Notes: generated from the letters alone by a model not told the origin. A stretch of DNA of 42,598 bases from Phycisphaerales bacterium (GCA_016741915.1 JACVCS010000027.1:1-42598); one strand, 5' to 3'; counted from the stretch's first letter, positions 34,367-42,598 are shown. Numbers and translations are program-made.

Positions 34367-37123
34367 TCACCCCTTCATCGAGCCCAGCAGTTCCCTGGGG
34401 GGTCGCGCCGCCAACCCCACCGCCGTCGGTGCCGCCGCCAGCACCGTGATCCCGATCACCGCCAGGCACCCCACACCAATCGCCTCCCAAGGCGGCGACA
34501 CACGCAGCACGATCCCGATGACGATCTGATAGAGCTTCGGCCCGCCCCAGCCCCCCTGCATCCCCATGAACGTCCCCAGCACGCACGCGCTCAGCCCGAT
34601 GACCAGCGCCTCGCCGATGACCAGCCGCGCCAGCAACCCGCGCTGCGCACCCACCGCCCGCAGCACGCCGAACTCAAATCGCCGCGCCTGCACACCCGCG
34701 ATGATCAGGTTCGCAACCGCCAGGCACGCCACCAGCATCGCCCCGATCGCCACCACCGACGCCACGAGCATCGTCCCCGCGATCACCTCGCGGATGCGGT
34801 CCTTGATCTCAACCGCCGAACCGACCTCGAGAATCCCCATCCCCAGAATTTCTTTCACATCCGCAAGCACCGCCGAAGGCCCGCGCTCCGCCCCGGCTCG
34901 CTTCACCGCGTCGGTAAACCCGATCTGGATCAAACTCCACGCGCTGTAGTTGAACGCCTCGCGCAGGTCCTTTCGGCTGCCGAAAACGCTATTCACCGCC
35001 TGGTCCATCGCGCCCTCGCCGATCTTGTAAAACTGACTGACGATATCGAGCCCCGGCGAGTGCACCACCCCGACAACCTCAAACTCCTTGCTCTTCCCCA
35101 GCGCACTGATGGTGATCTTCCCGCCCACGTCGATCTTGCGGTTGACCAAAAACTCGCGCGCCACGATGATCGCCCCACCCTCACGCAGCCGCTGCTTCGC
35201 ACGCTGCACCCCCGCCTCGTCCTTGGGCTCGTCCCACTTCAGCGCCATCAACTCAAAGAACTCGTCCGGCTCAAACCCAATAAAGCTCGTCTGAAACTTC
35301 GTCAGCCCCACCACCCCCTGCGCCGTGCCCTTGGGCAACTCAACCGCCAGCAGCGAGATCGGCGTCGCCGCCTTCACGCCCTCGACCTTTTCAATCCGCT
35401 GAATCGTCTCGTCCGGGTACGGGAACAAACCCACCGCGAACGCGTCCGGCACCTCCAACTGGTCCAGCCAATCCCGCAGCACCGCCCGCCCGTTCGTCCA
35501 GATCGACACCATCAACGCCAGCCCAAGCATCATCGCCCCGGCCGTATACCCATGGCGATAAGGCGTCGCCGCCAGCGTCCGCGACAACATCTTCCCGGGC
35601 AAACCCATCACCTTCGAGATCACCCCCGCCGCAACCACCGCCACCCCGCGCGTGATCGGCACGCTCACCAGAAAGTACCCCGCCATCATGCACGGCACAC
35701 CCACAAACACGTACGACCAGAACGTCACGTCCGTGTTCGCCGCCAACCCCACAATGCTCGCGTGCACGCCGATCAGCACGATCCCCACCACCAGCGAAAT
35801 CCACAGCCACTTCCCCGCCACCCCGCGCGACCGCACCGAAAGCCCCTCCAGCGGGCTCACCCGCGAAGCGCTCACCGCGGGCCAAACGCCCCCGATCACC
35901 CCCGCAAAGACCGACCCGAAAATCCCCATCCCCACGCCCAGCCAGCTCATCGCAAACCCCGCCGGCAGTTGCTCATGGAAGATCGCAACCAGCGCCGCCG
36001 CCGCCCCAACCCCCATCGGCACCCCAACCACCGCGCCCATCAAACCCACCACCGCGCCGACAAAGACCTGCGCCAGCGCCACCTGCTGCCGCGAGCCGCC
36101 GATGCACCGCACGATCGACAGCTCACGCGTCCGCTCGGTGACATTCGTCGTCAGCCCCGTGGTCACAATGAACCCCGAAGCGACAAACGCCAGCACGCTC
36201 GCCAGCAGGAAGCCGATCTGGTTGCTCCGCACCTGATTCTGAAACCCGCCCGAGACCTTCGCCGACGCCTTGATCGCAACGCCCTTGTCCTTCTCGACCT
36301 TCGTTGCGTCCTTCTCCGCCGCCGCCACCCATTGCTCCGCCTTCTCAGGCTCTTTCAGCAGCAAATCGATATCCGTCAGCTCGCCGCTCTTCCCCGTCAG
36401 TTCCCACATCGTCTCCAGCGTCACCCGCGCGCCCATCTTCTCAAAGATCGCGCTCAGCCCGGGCTGCTCCACCACCCCCGCAACCGTTAGCTCCAGCACC
36501 TTCCCACCCGTCGAAACCAGCACCACCTCGCCCACATCAACCTTCAGCGTCTCCGCCGCCTTCGCCTCCAGAACAATCGTCCCGCTTCCACCAACCTTCA
36601 ACCCCTCACCCTTGATCAGCTTCAAAGGCCTGATCTGCTCCTCACGCGCCACATCCACCCCGATCAACGCGATCCGCACCGGCGCTGGCCCCTTCATCGC
36701 CGTCGAAGCGCCACCACCGATCGACCCCAACCCAAGCTTCTCTGCCAAACCACCACCACCACCACCCGTCGGCCCCTTCTTCACATCCCCCGCCGCGGGC
36801 AACGCCGCTTCCCGCCCCTTCACCCGCACTTCCGCAATCCGCTCCAGTCGACCAACCGCCAACTTCACCCCATCCCATCCGTCGGCCTTGTTCAGCAACT
36901 CCGTACCCAACGCCATATCCGCCGACCCGCGCCGCTCGATCCGCGCATCCGCCGCGCCGATCGTCTCCCCGATCCGCGTCTCCACCGCCTTGGTCAGCGA
37001 GGCCATCGCGCACGCCACCGCCACGATGAGCGCCGCGCACATCGCCACCGACGCCGCCAGCAGCCCGGTCCTACCGCGCCGCTGCGACAAACTGTTGATA
37101 GCGAGACGCCAGGCCGCCCGCAT
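34367..37123 (-). CDS. ABC transporter permease (FtsX/MacB-like, two FtsX domains)
   Basis: The 918-residue membrane protein begins MRAAWRLAINSLSQRRGRT, the typical cytoplasmic start of MacB/LolC-type permeases. A first transmembrane helix (LLAASVAMCAALIVAVACAMAS, ~20-41) follows, then a large extracytoplasmic domain with MacB_PCD-like beta strands. Three helices lie near residues 300-430, four more hydrophobic segments around 440-560, a second extracytoplasmic domain, and the last three helices near the C-terminus (ending in RPPRELLGSMKG). This duplicated layout suits a single-subunit permease that dimerises or carries both halves. It overlaps the ATPase gene by 53 bases. Such MacB/Lol-type systems move lipoproteins, peptides or toxins from the inner membrane; the substrate is unknown. 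Confidence 0.9.
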   Translation of the reverse strand: MRAAWRLAINSLSQRRGRTGLLAASVAMCAALIVAVACAMASLTKAVETRIGETIGAADARIERRGSADMALGTELLNKADGWDGVKLAVGRLERIAEVRVKGREAALPAAGDVKKGPTGGGGGGLAEKLGLGSIGGGASTAMKGPAPVRIALIGVDVAREEQIRPLKLIKGEGLKVGGSGTIVLEAKAAETLKVDVGEVVLVSTGGKVLELTVAGVVEQPGLSAIFEKMGARVTLETMWELTGKSGELTDIDLLLKEPEKAEQWVAAAEKDATKVEKDKGVAIKASAKVSGGFQNQVRSNQIGFLLASVLAFVASGFIVTTGLTTNVTERTRELSIVRCIGGSRQQVALAQVFVGAVVGLMGAVVGVPMGVGAAAALVAIFHEQLPAGFAMSWLGVGMGIFGSVFAGVIGGVWPAVSASRVSPLEGLSVRSRGVAGKWLWISLVVGIVLIGVHASIVGLAANTDVTFWSYVFVGVPCMMAGYFLVSVPITRGVAVVAAGVISKVMGLPGKMLSRTLAATPYRHGYTAGAMMLGLALMVSIWTNGRAVLRDWLDQLEVPDAFAVGLFPYPDETIQRIEKVEGVKAATPISLLAVELPKGTAQGVVGLTKFQTSFIGFEPDEFFELMALKWDEPKDEAGVQRAKQRLREGGAIIVAREFLVNRKIDVGGKITISALGKSKEFEVVGVVHSPGLDIVSQFYKIGEGAMDQAVNSVFGSRKDLREAFNYSAWSLIQIGFTDAVKRAGAERGPSAVLADVKEILGMGILEVGSAVEIKDRIREVIAGTMLVASVVAIGAMLVACLAVANLIIAGVQARRFEFGVLRAVGAQRGLLARLVIGEALVIGLSACVLGTFMGMQGGWGGPKLYQIVIGIVLRVSPPWEAIGVGCLAVIGITVLAAAPTAVGLAARPPRELLGSMKG

Positions 37124-37919
37124 CCATGCCCTCCACGTCGATATGCCCCCGCACCACGCCGTCCATCAGCACATACACACGCCGGCAATGCACCGCCGCG
37201 AACGGTTCGTGCGTCACCATCACGATCGTCAACTGCTGCTCCGCCGCGATCTCCTTCAAAAGCTCCCACAGCCGCCGGCTGCTCGCGCTATCCAGGTTCC
37301 CCGTCGGCTCATCCGCAAACACAATCTTGGGGCTATACAGCAGCGCCCGCGCAATCGCCACCCTCTGCTGCTCACCGCCGCTGAGCGCGTCGGGGCGGTG
37401 GTTCATCCGCTCCTTCAAGCCCAGCCTCGTCAGCAGCTCGCTCGCCCGCTTCTGCAAAAACTCTTTCGAATCCCCCGCCAGCGTGCCGGGGAGCTGCACG
37501 TTCTCGATCGCCGTAAGCGTCGGGATCAGGTTGAACTGTTGAAAGACGATCCCGATGCTCTTGCGTCGAAAGTTCGTCAGCTCCGCGTCGGTCATGCGTG
37601 AAAGGTCGGTCCCGCCCACGCGCACCTGCCCCTGGTCGGGCGTATCGAGCGCCGCCAGCAGGTGCAGCAGCGTGCTCTTGCCCGAGCCGCTGGGCCCCAT
37701 GATCGCAAAGAACCCCGTTTGGTCGATCGTCAGATCAACCCCGCGCAGGGCTTTCACCTCGGTATGCCCGAGGTCGTAGTGCTTGTGCACCCCGGTGCAG
37801 ACCACCAGCTCGTTCGTCGCTTCGGTGCGTGCCGCCGATGTTGTTTCAGTTTGAACGCCCGTACTCAACGCTGCACACACCTCGCTTAGGCCCAACGCCG
37901 CCCCGAACCTCGGACGCAC
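37071..37919 (-). CDS. ABC transporter ATP-binding protein (LolD/MacB type)
   Basis: The 282-residue frame from the GTG at 37919 is the longest option; a GTG at 37880 is an alternative, and the first ~35 residues are not conserved-looking. From VVCTGVHKHYDLGHTEVKAL on it follows LolD closely: Walker A GPSGSGKS (75-82), the Q-loop region FQQFNLIPTLTAIENVQLP, the signature LSGGEQQRVAIARAL, Walker B IVFADEPTG, and the H-loop VTHEP. It is the ATPase partner of the FtsX-like permease whose start lies inside its 3' end. The pair forms one transporter. Confidence 0.93.
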   Translation of the reverse strand: MRPRFGAALGLSEVCAALSTGVQTETTSAARTEATNELVVCTGVHKHYDLGHTEVKALRGVDLTIDQTGFFAIMGPSGSGKSTLLHLLAALDTPDQGQVRVGGTDLSRMTDAELTNFRRKSIGIVFQQFNLIPTLTAIENVQLPGTLAGDSKEFLQKRASELLTRLGLKERMNHRPDALSGGEQQRVAIARALLYSPKIVFADEPTGNLDSASSRRLWELLKEIAAEQQLTIVMVTHEPFAAVHCRRVYVLMDGVVRGHIDVEGMDAGGLASRYQQFVAAAR

Positions 37920-37998
37920 CTACACCCCTCGCGCTCGCCGAGTTCGTACAAACTCCACGCGACGCCGAGAATCTCGAAACCAAACCTTCAATGCCGAA

Positions 37999-38110
37999 GT
38001 GTCAAAGTGTCAAAGTGCCAAAGTGTCAAAGTGTCAAAGTGTCAAAGTGTCAAAGTGCCAAAGTGCCAAAGTGCCAAAGTGCCAAAGTGCCAAAGTGCCA
38101 AAGTGCCAAA
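37999..38110. repeat. Octamer tandem repeat GTGYCAAA, 14 copies
   Basis: Fourteen perfect 8-base units in a row, differing only at position 4. The order of that base is T T C T T T T C C C C C C C, so the variants are partly sorted. The array lies between gcvH and the ABC ATPase gene. An open frame runs through it only because 8-base units shift phase without a stop. Confidence 0.95.
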
Positions 38111-38132
38111 CGATCCGGTGCTCACTCAAAAA

Positions 38133-38172
38133 CTCTGCCACTCTGCCACTCTGCCACTCAGCCACTCAGCCA
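38133..38172. repeat. Octamer tandem repeat CTCWGCCA, 5 copies
   Basis: Three CTCTGCCA units followed by two CTCAGCCA units, 22 bases after the GTGYCAAA array and just past the gcvH stop codon. Read on the minus strand it is GTGGCWGA in phase, similar to GTGYCAAA, so the two arrays form a loose inverted pair. Confidence 0.9.
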
Positions 38173-38180
38173 CTTCCAAA

Positions 38181-38561
38181 TCAGTGCGCCGGGTACTTCG
38201 AGTCGTACGCCACCGCGTCCATGAGCTTGCCCAGACCCGCCTTGTCGCTCATGCGGATCTTCAGCAGCCAGTTGCTCATCGGGTCCTTGTTCAGCAGCGA
38301 CGGATCTTCCACCACCGCCTTGTTGACCTCAACAATCTCCCCGCCGACCACGCTGTAGATATCGCTGGTGGTCTTCACCGACTCCACCTCGCCCACCGTC
38401 CCGCCCGCATTGATCTTCGTCCCCACCGCCTTGGGCTGCACGAACGTCACGTCCGTCAACGCGTCCACCGCGTACCGCGTGATCCCGATGGTCACCACAT
38501 CCCCCTGAACCTTGTGCCACTCGTGACTCTCGGAATACAGGCAATCCGTCGGCGAAGCCAT
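38181..38561 (-). CDS. gcvH: Glycine cleavage system H protein
   Basis: GcvH carries the aminomethyl group of glycine on a lipoyl-lysine between the P, T and L proteins. The start is the ATG at 38561, 9 bases after AAAGGA; an upstream frame extension is not translated. The 126 residues match the family length. YSESHEWHKVQGD and TIGITRYAVDALTDVTFVQ open the fold, and Lys63 in GEVESVKTTSDIYS is the lipoylation site. The C-terminal helix (NWLLKIRMSDKAGLGKLMDA) is normal. It is separate from gcvP. Confidence 0.96.
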   Translation of the reverse strand: MASPTDCLYSESHEWHKVQGDVVTIGITRYAVDALTDVTFVQPKAVGTKINAGGTVGEVESVKTTSDIYSVVGGEIVEVNKAVVEDPSLLNKDPMSNWLLKIRMSDKAGLGKLMDAVAYDSKYPAH

Positions 38562-38807
38562 ACTCAGCGTCCTTTCTTTCCTTCTATCCGCCCTTCCCAC
38601 CGTGCACCCTCGCAGATCGCGAAGCCAACGCACCGGCAAGATCGCGGCGAAACACCTACGCACTCCCGGGCACGCCACACGCCGCCCGGCTCGTCCTCCA
38701 GCCCAACTTCACCCCGCTCCGCGCCAATGCTAGCTCCCCTTCACCCACCCTTCTCCATCTTCCAGTCATGGCCCCGGTGCTCCGAGGCCGATACGCTCTG
38801 TCATCTC

Positions 38808-39908
38808 ATGCTCCTCACGCTTAACCTCAGCGCGCTGCGTTCCCGTCTGACCGGCCAAGCCGGCCAGCCCAAACTCAAACTCACCGACGCCCCCGCGCTC
38901 GCTCGAAACGAGCTCGGCGTCAACGGCCTGGTCATCTCCACCGACCTGCTCGTCGGTGCCGATCGACAAGCCCTCCAACGCCTCCTCGAAGCCGCCGACA
39001 AGGCCGGGTGCCCCTGCCTCGTCCTCATGGAAGTCAACCCCCAGCCCCTCGGCTCGCCCGACATCCTCCCCGTCGAGGCCGCCACCGAGCGCTGCCTCCG
39101 CGTCGCGCAAGCCGCACACTGGCTGGGCTGCTCCGCCTTCTCCATCCCCATCGAAGCCCCCGACGACGAAGAAACCCTCGCCAACGTCGCCGCCAACCTC
39201 AAGCCCATCTCACGCCGCGCTGAGAAACTCGACCTCAACCTCTGCCTCGCCCCGCGCCCGGGCCTCACCGCCTCCCCCGACCGTCTCACCGAAGTCCTGA
39301 AAAAAATCGGCGGCTTCCGCGTCGGCACTCTCCCCGACTTCGCCGCCGCCGCCGCTTCCCCCGATCCGGTCCAGTACCTCCGCCGCCTCGTTCCCTACGC
39401 CTCCGCTGTCCTCGTCCCCGCGATGAACGAGCAGGAAGCCGAGGCCGCCAGCGCATCCGCCGCATCCACCAAGTCCAAAGCCAAGAAATCCCCCGAACCC
39501 GTCGAATCCTCCGACGAACCACCGGCCAAACCCGCCAAGGGCAAAGCCAGCAAATCCAAAAAAGCCAAGCCCGCCGAGGCCGAGATCGCCGAAGCCGAAG
39601 CCGCCGACCCCCAGACCCCCGCTCCGGTCGCTTCACCGGCTTCCAAGCCCGGTTCCTACGACCTGACGACCTACGCCGGCGTCCTCGAAGCCGTGGGCTA
39701 CGAAGGCCCCATCGCCCTGGATTTCCGCGGTTCGGGCGATCCGATCCCCGCGCTGACCCGCACCCGTGATATCTTGATGAAGTCTCTCGCCGCGCCCGCC
39801 GCCGCTGAGGAGACCGGGCTCTCCGCCCTCCTCGCCGCGGTGCAGTCCGCAGACGACGAGACCGACGAACTCGCCGACGAAGAAGAAGCCGGAGCCGACG
39901 ACGAATGA
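38808..39908 (+). CDS. Sugar phosphate isomerase/epimerase-like TIM barrel with charged insert
   Basis: I start at the ATG at 38808 (MLLTLNLSALRSRL); the open frame further left runs through the octamer repeats and is spurious. The 366 residues resemble xylose-isomerase-like (AP endonuclease 2) barrels: GVNGLVIST, CLVLMEVN, GCSAFSIPIEAP, LNLCLAPRPG, RVGTLPDF, SAVLVPAMNE and finally EGPIALDFRGSGDP. Between strands 7 and 8 is an insert of about 75 residues (208-282) made almost only of Ala, Ser, Lys, Pro and Glu. The tail is very acidic. Typical metal-binding Glu/Asp/His are not all evident, so catalysis is unproven. The stop overlaps the cmk start (ATGA). Confidence 0.8.
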   Translation: MLLTLNLSALRSRLTGQAGQPKLKLTDAPALARNELGVNGLVISTDLLVGADRQALQRLLEAADKAGCPCLVLMEVNPQPLGSPDILPVEAATERCLRVAQAAHWLGCSAFSIPIEAPDDEETLANVAANLKPISRRAEKLDLNLCLAPRPGLTASPDRLTEVLKKIGGFRVGTLPDFAAAAASPDPVQYLRRLVPYASAVLVPAMNEQEAEAASASAASTKSKAKKSPEPVESSDEPPAKPAKGKASKSKKAKPAEAEIAEAEAADPQTPAPVASPASKPGSYDLTTYAGVLEAVGYEGPIALDFRGSGDPIPALTRTRDILMKSLAAPAAAEETGLSALLAAVQSADDETDELADEEEAGADDE

Positions 39909-40693
39909 CGCAGGACCCGCCTCAGCCCGTTCTGCTGCGAAACTCCAACTACCCCGCGGGGGTCATGGGGGTTCATCTGTCCGAGCAGCTCATCATCACC
40001 ATCGACGGCCCCGCCGGCACCGGCAAATCCTCCGCCGCACAGCAACTCGCCAAGCGCCTGGGGCTTGAGTTCCTCAACACCGGCGCGATGTACCGCGCCG
40101 CCGCCGCCCTCGCCCTCGACGCGGGCTTCGATCAATCCCAGCCCGAAGCGGTCGCGAAGGTCCTTCAAGACGCCGACCTGCACTTCGACTGGACCACCGA
40201 CCCCCCCGAAATCCACGCCCGCGACACCGTCAACAACCGCTCCCTCAACCTCACCCCGCGCCTCTCCAACGTCGAGGTCGAACGCCTCGTTTCGCCGCTT
40301 GCGGAGCTTCCCGAGGTCCGCCGCCAGATGGTCCGCAAGCAGCGCCTCATCGGGCAGCAGCACCCCCGCCTGGTCACCGAAGGCCGCGACCAGGGCACCG
40401 CCGTCTTCCCCGACGCGCAGGTCAAGTTCTTCATCTCCGCCAGCCCGGAGATCCGCGCCGAGCGCCGCGTCCGCCAGCACGCCCAGCAGGGCAAGCACCT
40501 CGACTTTGAGACCGTCCGCCTCTCGATCATCGACCGCGACCACCGCGACGCCACCCGCCTTGTCGGCCCCCTCGTCCAACCCCCCGACGCCCACGTGATC
40601 GCCACCGACGGGCTGACCCTCCCCCAGGTCGTCGACCAGATGTACGCCATCGTCATGGCCAGCATCGCCAGCCAGCTCCGCCCTTCCACCTAA
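39905..40693 (+). CDS. cmk: Cytidylate kinase
   Basis: Cmk phosphorylates CMP and dCMP with ATP. The 262-residue frame starts at the ATG overlapping the previous stop; the ATG at 39965 would remove 20 unconserved residues and is a fair alternative. Motifs are IIITIDGPAGTGKSSAAQ (P-loop 35-42), LGLEFLNTGAMYRAAA, VTEGRDQGTAVFPDAQVKFF, and RRVRQHAQQGK followed by IIDRDHRDATR in the lid and C-terminal part. The usual GRD(I/M)GT motif reads GRDQGT here. The neighbours cmk-plsC are a common bacterial pair. Confidence 0.95.
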   Translation: MTQDPPQPVLLRNSNYPAGVMGVHLSEQLIITIDGPAGTGKSSAAQQLAKRLGLEFLNTGAMYRAAAALALDAGFDQSQPEAVAKVLQDADLHFDWTTDPPEIHARDTVNNRSLNLTPRLSNVEVERLVSPLAELPEVRRQMVRKQRLIGQQHPRLVTEGRDQGTAVFPDAQVKFFISASPEIRAERRVRQHAQQGKHLDFETVRLSIIDRDHRDATRLVGPLVQPPDAHVIATDGLTLPQVVDQMYAIVMASIASQLRPST

Positions 40694-40718
40694 GGCCCTC
40701 CCCGACCCAACCCGCCCC

Positions 40719-41483
40719 ATGCTGGCCAGCTTCCAAGCCAAAAATCCCGGTCGTTCGTTGGGCGGGCTCCTTTTCTACGAGTTCTGCTATTTCTGTGTCC
40801 GTTTCACACTGACACTCTTCTATAAGTTCCGGGTCTGGAACAGCCACCTCTGCCCCGCCACCGGGCCGGTGCTGGTGGTCACCAACCACCAGTCCCACCT
40901 CGACCCGATCGTCGCGGGAATGGCCATCCCCTCCCGCCACCTGAACTTCGTCGCCAAGTCCACCCTCTTCAAGTCCAAACTCTTCGGAGCGTTGATCCAG
41001 GGTCTCAACTCGATCCCCCTGAAGCAGGGCGAGAGCGACACCGCCGCCATCCGCACCACCATCGAGTACCTCAAGCAGGGCCGGTGCATGTTGATCTTCC
41101 CCGAGGGCAGCCGAACCCTCGACGGTGCCGTCCACGAGTTCAAGCGCGGCGCCTGGCTGCTCATGTCCCGCGCCAAGTGCACGATCCTGCCCATCGGCAT
41201 CGACGGGTGCTTCGACGCCTTCCCCCGCAGCACCCCCTTCCCCCGACTCTGGCACGGCGTGCGCATCGGGGCCGTCGTCGGTCAGCCCATCAGCGCCGAA
41301 ACCCTCCTGAAAATGTCCCCCGACGAGGGCCTGGCCTACCTCCGCCAGACGGTCGAGGACCTTCGGCTGGAAGCCGTCGAGCGCCTCCGCCGGACGGGCT
41401 TTGAGCCCAGCACGATCCCGATGAACGAATCGTTCCTCGACGACGAGGGCCGGCCGCTGGCAAAAGCCAGCCTGCAAGGCTGA
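40719..41483 (+). CDS. plsC: 1-acyl-sn-glycerol-3-phosphate acyltransferase
   Basis: PlsC adds the second acyl chain to lysophosphatidic acid at the inner membrane. The 254-residue protein has the catalytic H-x4-D box in NHQSHLD (His57, Asp62), the KSTLFKSKLFG segment, FPEGSRTLDG, and later ILPIGIDG. A hydrophobic N-terminal stretch (GLLFYEFCYFCVRFTLTLFY, ~17-36) probably anchors it. It follows cmk by 25 bases on the same strand and is likely in one transcript with the TIM-barrel gene and cmk. Confidence 0.93.
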   Translation: MLASFQAKNPGRSLGGLLFYEFCYFCVRFTLTLFYKFRVWNSHLCPATGPVLVVTNHQSHLDPIVAGMAIPSRHLNFVAKSTLFKSKLFGALIQGLNSIPLKQGESDTAAIRTTIEYLKQGRCMLIFPEGSRTLDGAVHEFKRGAWLLMSRAKCTILPIGIDGCFDAFPRSTPFPRLWHGVRIGAVVGQPISAETLLKMSPDEGLAYLRQTVEDLRLEAVERLRRTGFEPSTIPMNESFLDDEGRPLAKASLQG

Positions 41484-41815
41484 TTTATCGGCCTGCTTCT
41501 GGACTGGTCCGTTTTTCTCAACCATCAACCGTTCACGCCATCGCGGTGCCGAGCGTCCGAACCGCTCGCGGTGTACCGCGCAGATTGCCTAGACGGCATA
41601 GGTGGAAACCCTCAACTGCAAAACGGTGCATCGGCGGTCGTCCCGGGCTCGAAGTCGGGGTAGAGTCTGACCGAACCGGTTGACAGCCGGTGGAAAATCG
41701 TTAGGATGAAGTACGGATACCTGAAACGCACACGCGAAAGAACCGATTCACTCTGACAGCACTTCGGACCTGTGTGGGTCGGTTTGAGATTTCAGAAGAC
41801 CTGTTCCCATCCGCT
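41484..41815. other. Intergenic gap with a promoter; site of a strand-composition flip
   Basis: No gene is supported in these 332 bases. A sigma70-type promoter sits at 41680-41707. I saw no DnaA boxes or strong terminator; a GGAC/GTCC palindrome before GTTTTT near 41505 is too tight to form a normal hairpin. The plus strand changes from C-rich to G-rich across this gap. Confidence 0.5.
41680..41707 (+). promoter_or_regulatory. Sigma70-type promoter of the 3D-domain gene
   Basis: A perfect -35 TTGACA (41680-41685) is followed after 16 bp by TAGGAT (41702-41707), 4 of 6 matches to TATAAT. Transcription would start near 41714, about 100 bases before the ATG at 41816. Confidence 0.6.
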
Positions 41816-42571
41816 ATGAACACCATCACCACCAAGACCCGTCAGCTCCGGCGCACTGCGGCGATCAAACGCAAGGGGCGTGAGGTTGTGGCGTTTATGG
41901 CGGCCGTGGGTTTGGTGGCGTATGCCGCGGTGGTGGTGAAGAACCTGGCGGCGATGGCTGAGGTGCCCGAAGCCCTGAGCATGGTCGAGTCGGACGACTC
42001 GGGGTTCCCCGGTGCGGAGACGACGATCCCGGCTGAGCCGGTGCAGTTCGCGGTCGATCCGCTTCTGGCGTCGGTGGATGAAGAGGTTCTGGCACCGAAG
42101 CCGGCCGAGACGGTTGTGATTGAGGGGGAGGATCCGGACGCGGGGCTGCCCGAGGGTGCGATCCTGGACACCTCGGTGCGGTTTTTCAACGGGCGGGCGG
42201 TCAAGCCCGGCAAGACGATGTGGATGGTCGTGACGGCGTACTCGCCCGACGAGCGTTCGTGCGCCGGGACGGCGGACGGCATCACGGCTTCCAACCACCA
42301 TGTGCTGACCAACGCCCACCGCCTGGTGGCGGCGGACACGCGGGTGCTGCCGCTGGGCTCGATGATCTCGATTCCGGGTTACGACGCGGGGCAGATTGTC
42401 CCGGTGCTCGACCGCGGCGGGGCGATCAAGGGCAACCGCCTTGACGTGCTCTTTCCGACGCACGAGCAGGCCCGCAAGTGGGGGGTGAAGCGGCTGAAGG
42501 TGACGGTGTGGGAGTATGCCGACGGGCAGGGGAAGGACAACTGGCGGAAGATCCGCGACTCGAAGCGGTGA
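41816..42571 (+). CDS. Membrane-anchored 3D-domain protein (MltA-like beta-barrel)
   Basis: The ATG at 41816 gives 251 residues. A basic start (KTRQLRRTAAIKRKGRE) and one transmembrane helix (VVAFMAAVGLVAYAAVVV, ~23-40) anchor the protein with its C-terminus outside. An acidic linker follows. The last ~110 residues form the 3D domain: MVVTAYSPDERSCAGTADG, then LPLGSMISIPGY, then VLDRGGAIKGNRLDVLFPTH, ending in ARKWGVKRLKVTVWEY. The Asp residues in LDRGG and LDVLF match the 3D signature shared with lytic transglycosylase MltA and resuscitation/Stp-like proteins, so a role in cell-wall cleavage or binding is likely but inferred. It begins a G-rich stretch unlike the genes before it. Confidence 0.9.
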   Translation: MNTITTKTRQLRRTAAIKRKGREVVAFMAAVGLVAYAAVVVKNLAAMAEVPEALSMVESDDSGFPGAETTIPAEPVQFAVDPLLASVDEEVLAPKPAETVVIEGEDPDAGLPEGAILDTSVRFFNGRAVKPGKTMWMVVTAYSPDERSCAGTADGITASNHHVLTNAHRLVAADTRVLPLGSMISIPGYDAGQIVPVLDRGGAIKGNRLDVLFPTHEQARKWGVKRLKVTVWEYADGQGKDNWRKIRDSKR

Positions 42572-42598
42572 GAAGCGGTGGGGGGCGAGGGGGTGGCG

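Noticed and set aside
32568..36490. Long plus-strand frames (574 and 841 codons) opposite nadB and the ABC permease
   Set aside because: Arg/Pro/His-rich composition with no motif; both conserved genes on the minus strand account for the region.
37999..38172. Possible CRISPR array
   Set aside because: Units of 8 bases with no spacers are a microsatellite; no cas genes are present.
38007..38807. N-terminal extension of the TIM-barrel frame through the octamer repeats
   Set aside because: The residues come from the GTGYCAAA array and from sequence antisense to gcvH; the ATG at 38808 begins the barrel.
41484..41815. Replication origin at the C-to-G composition flip
   Set aside because: No DnaA boxes, AT-rich stretch or dnaA/dnaN neighbour; a promoter explains the visible signal.

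Overview
The window looks like a high-GC chromosome segment of a planctomycete, most likely of the Phycisphaerae. This is inferred from gene content: an oversized SecA without the C-terminal zinc motif, a free-standing TSCPD module of B12-dependent ribonucleotide reductase, a secreted beta-repeat protein with a duplicated dockerin-like tail, and a MoxR/vWA cluster. No ribosomal RNA or phylogenetic marker is present to settle it.

Layout. 1-10.2 kb: a secreted repeat protein cut by the left edge, the TSCPD protein (minus strand), a small membrane-anchored unknown, secA, a type IV pilin-like protein and tRNA-Pro(CGG). 10.5-17.4 kb: an RNA-repair locus. The sigma54 activator rtcR is divergent from a sigma54-type promoter that precedes rsr (Ro60/TROVE). 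Next comes an RNA block of about 0.6 kb, then rtcB and rtcA. 17.5-25.9 kb: a tightly overlapping operon on the same strand, encoding a SWIM zinc-finger protein, a DUF5691-like protein, a MoxR AAA ATPase, a DUF5682-like protein, a vWA protein (together resembling enterobacterial yehLMPQ) and an ADP-ribosylglycohydrolase. 26-38.6 kb: gcvP, a secreted M28 peptidase with a PDZ domain, a possible lipoprotein, nadB, a LolD/MacB-type ABC transporter and gcvH. 38.8-42.6 kb: a sugar-isomerase-like TIM barrel, cmk, plsC and a 3D-domain protein.

The most interesting part is the RNA block between rsr and rtcB (14137-14730). I could fold three separate Y RNAs of the YrlA type. Each has a 12-15 bp terminal stem, a shared CGAATGC / GGAsTACA strand, and an internal tRNA mimic in circularly permuted order (T-arm, acceptor hairpin, D-arm). 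Y2 carries an almost perfect permuted tRNA-Ala body. Between Y2 and Y3 sits a collinear tRNA-Arg(ACG)-like gene whose acceptor stem is impaired. Established work on RtcR (activation by broken tRNAs), RtcB/RtcA (RNA end healing and sealing) and Ro60-Y RNA suggests a tRNA-damage response with its own set of tRNA decoys or effectors. All genes from rsr to the ADP-ribosylglycohydrolase read in one direction with no convincing terminator between rtcA and the SWIM gene, so the repair locus and the MoxR/vWA/ARH cluster may form one island; this is inference.

Strand composition also changes. By eye the plus strand is G-rich to about 22 kb, C-rich from about 22.4 to 41.4 kb, and G-rich again at the right end, regardless of gene direction.
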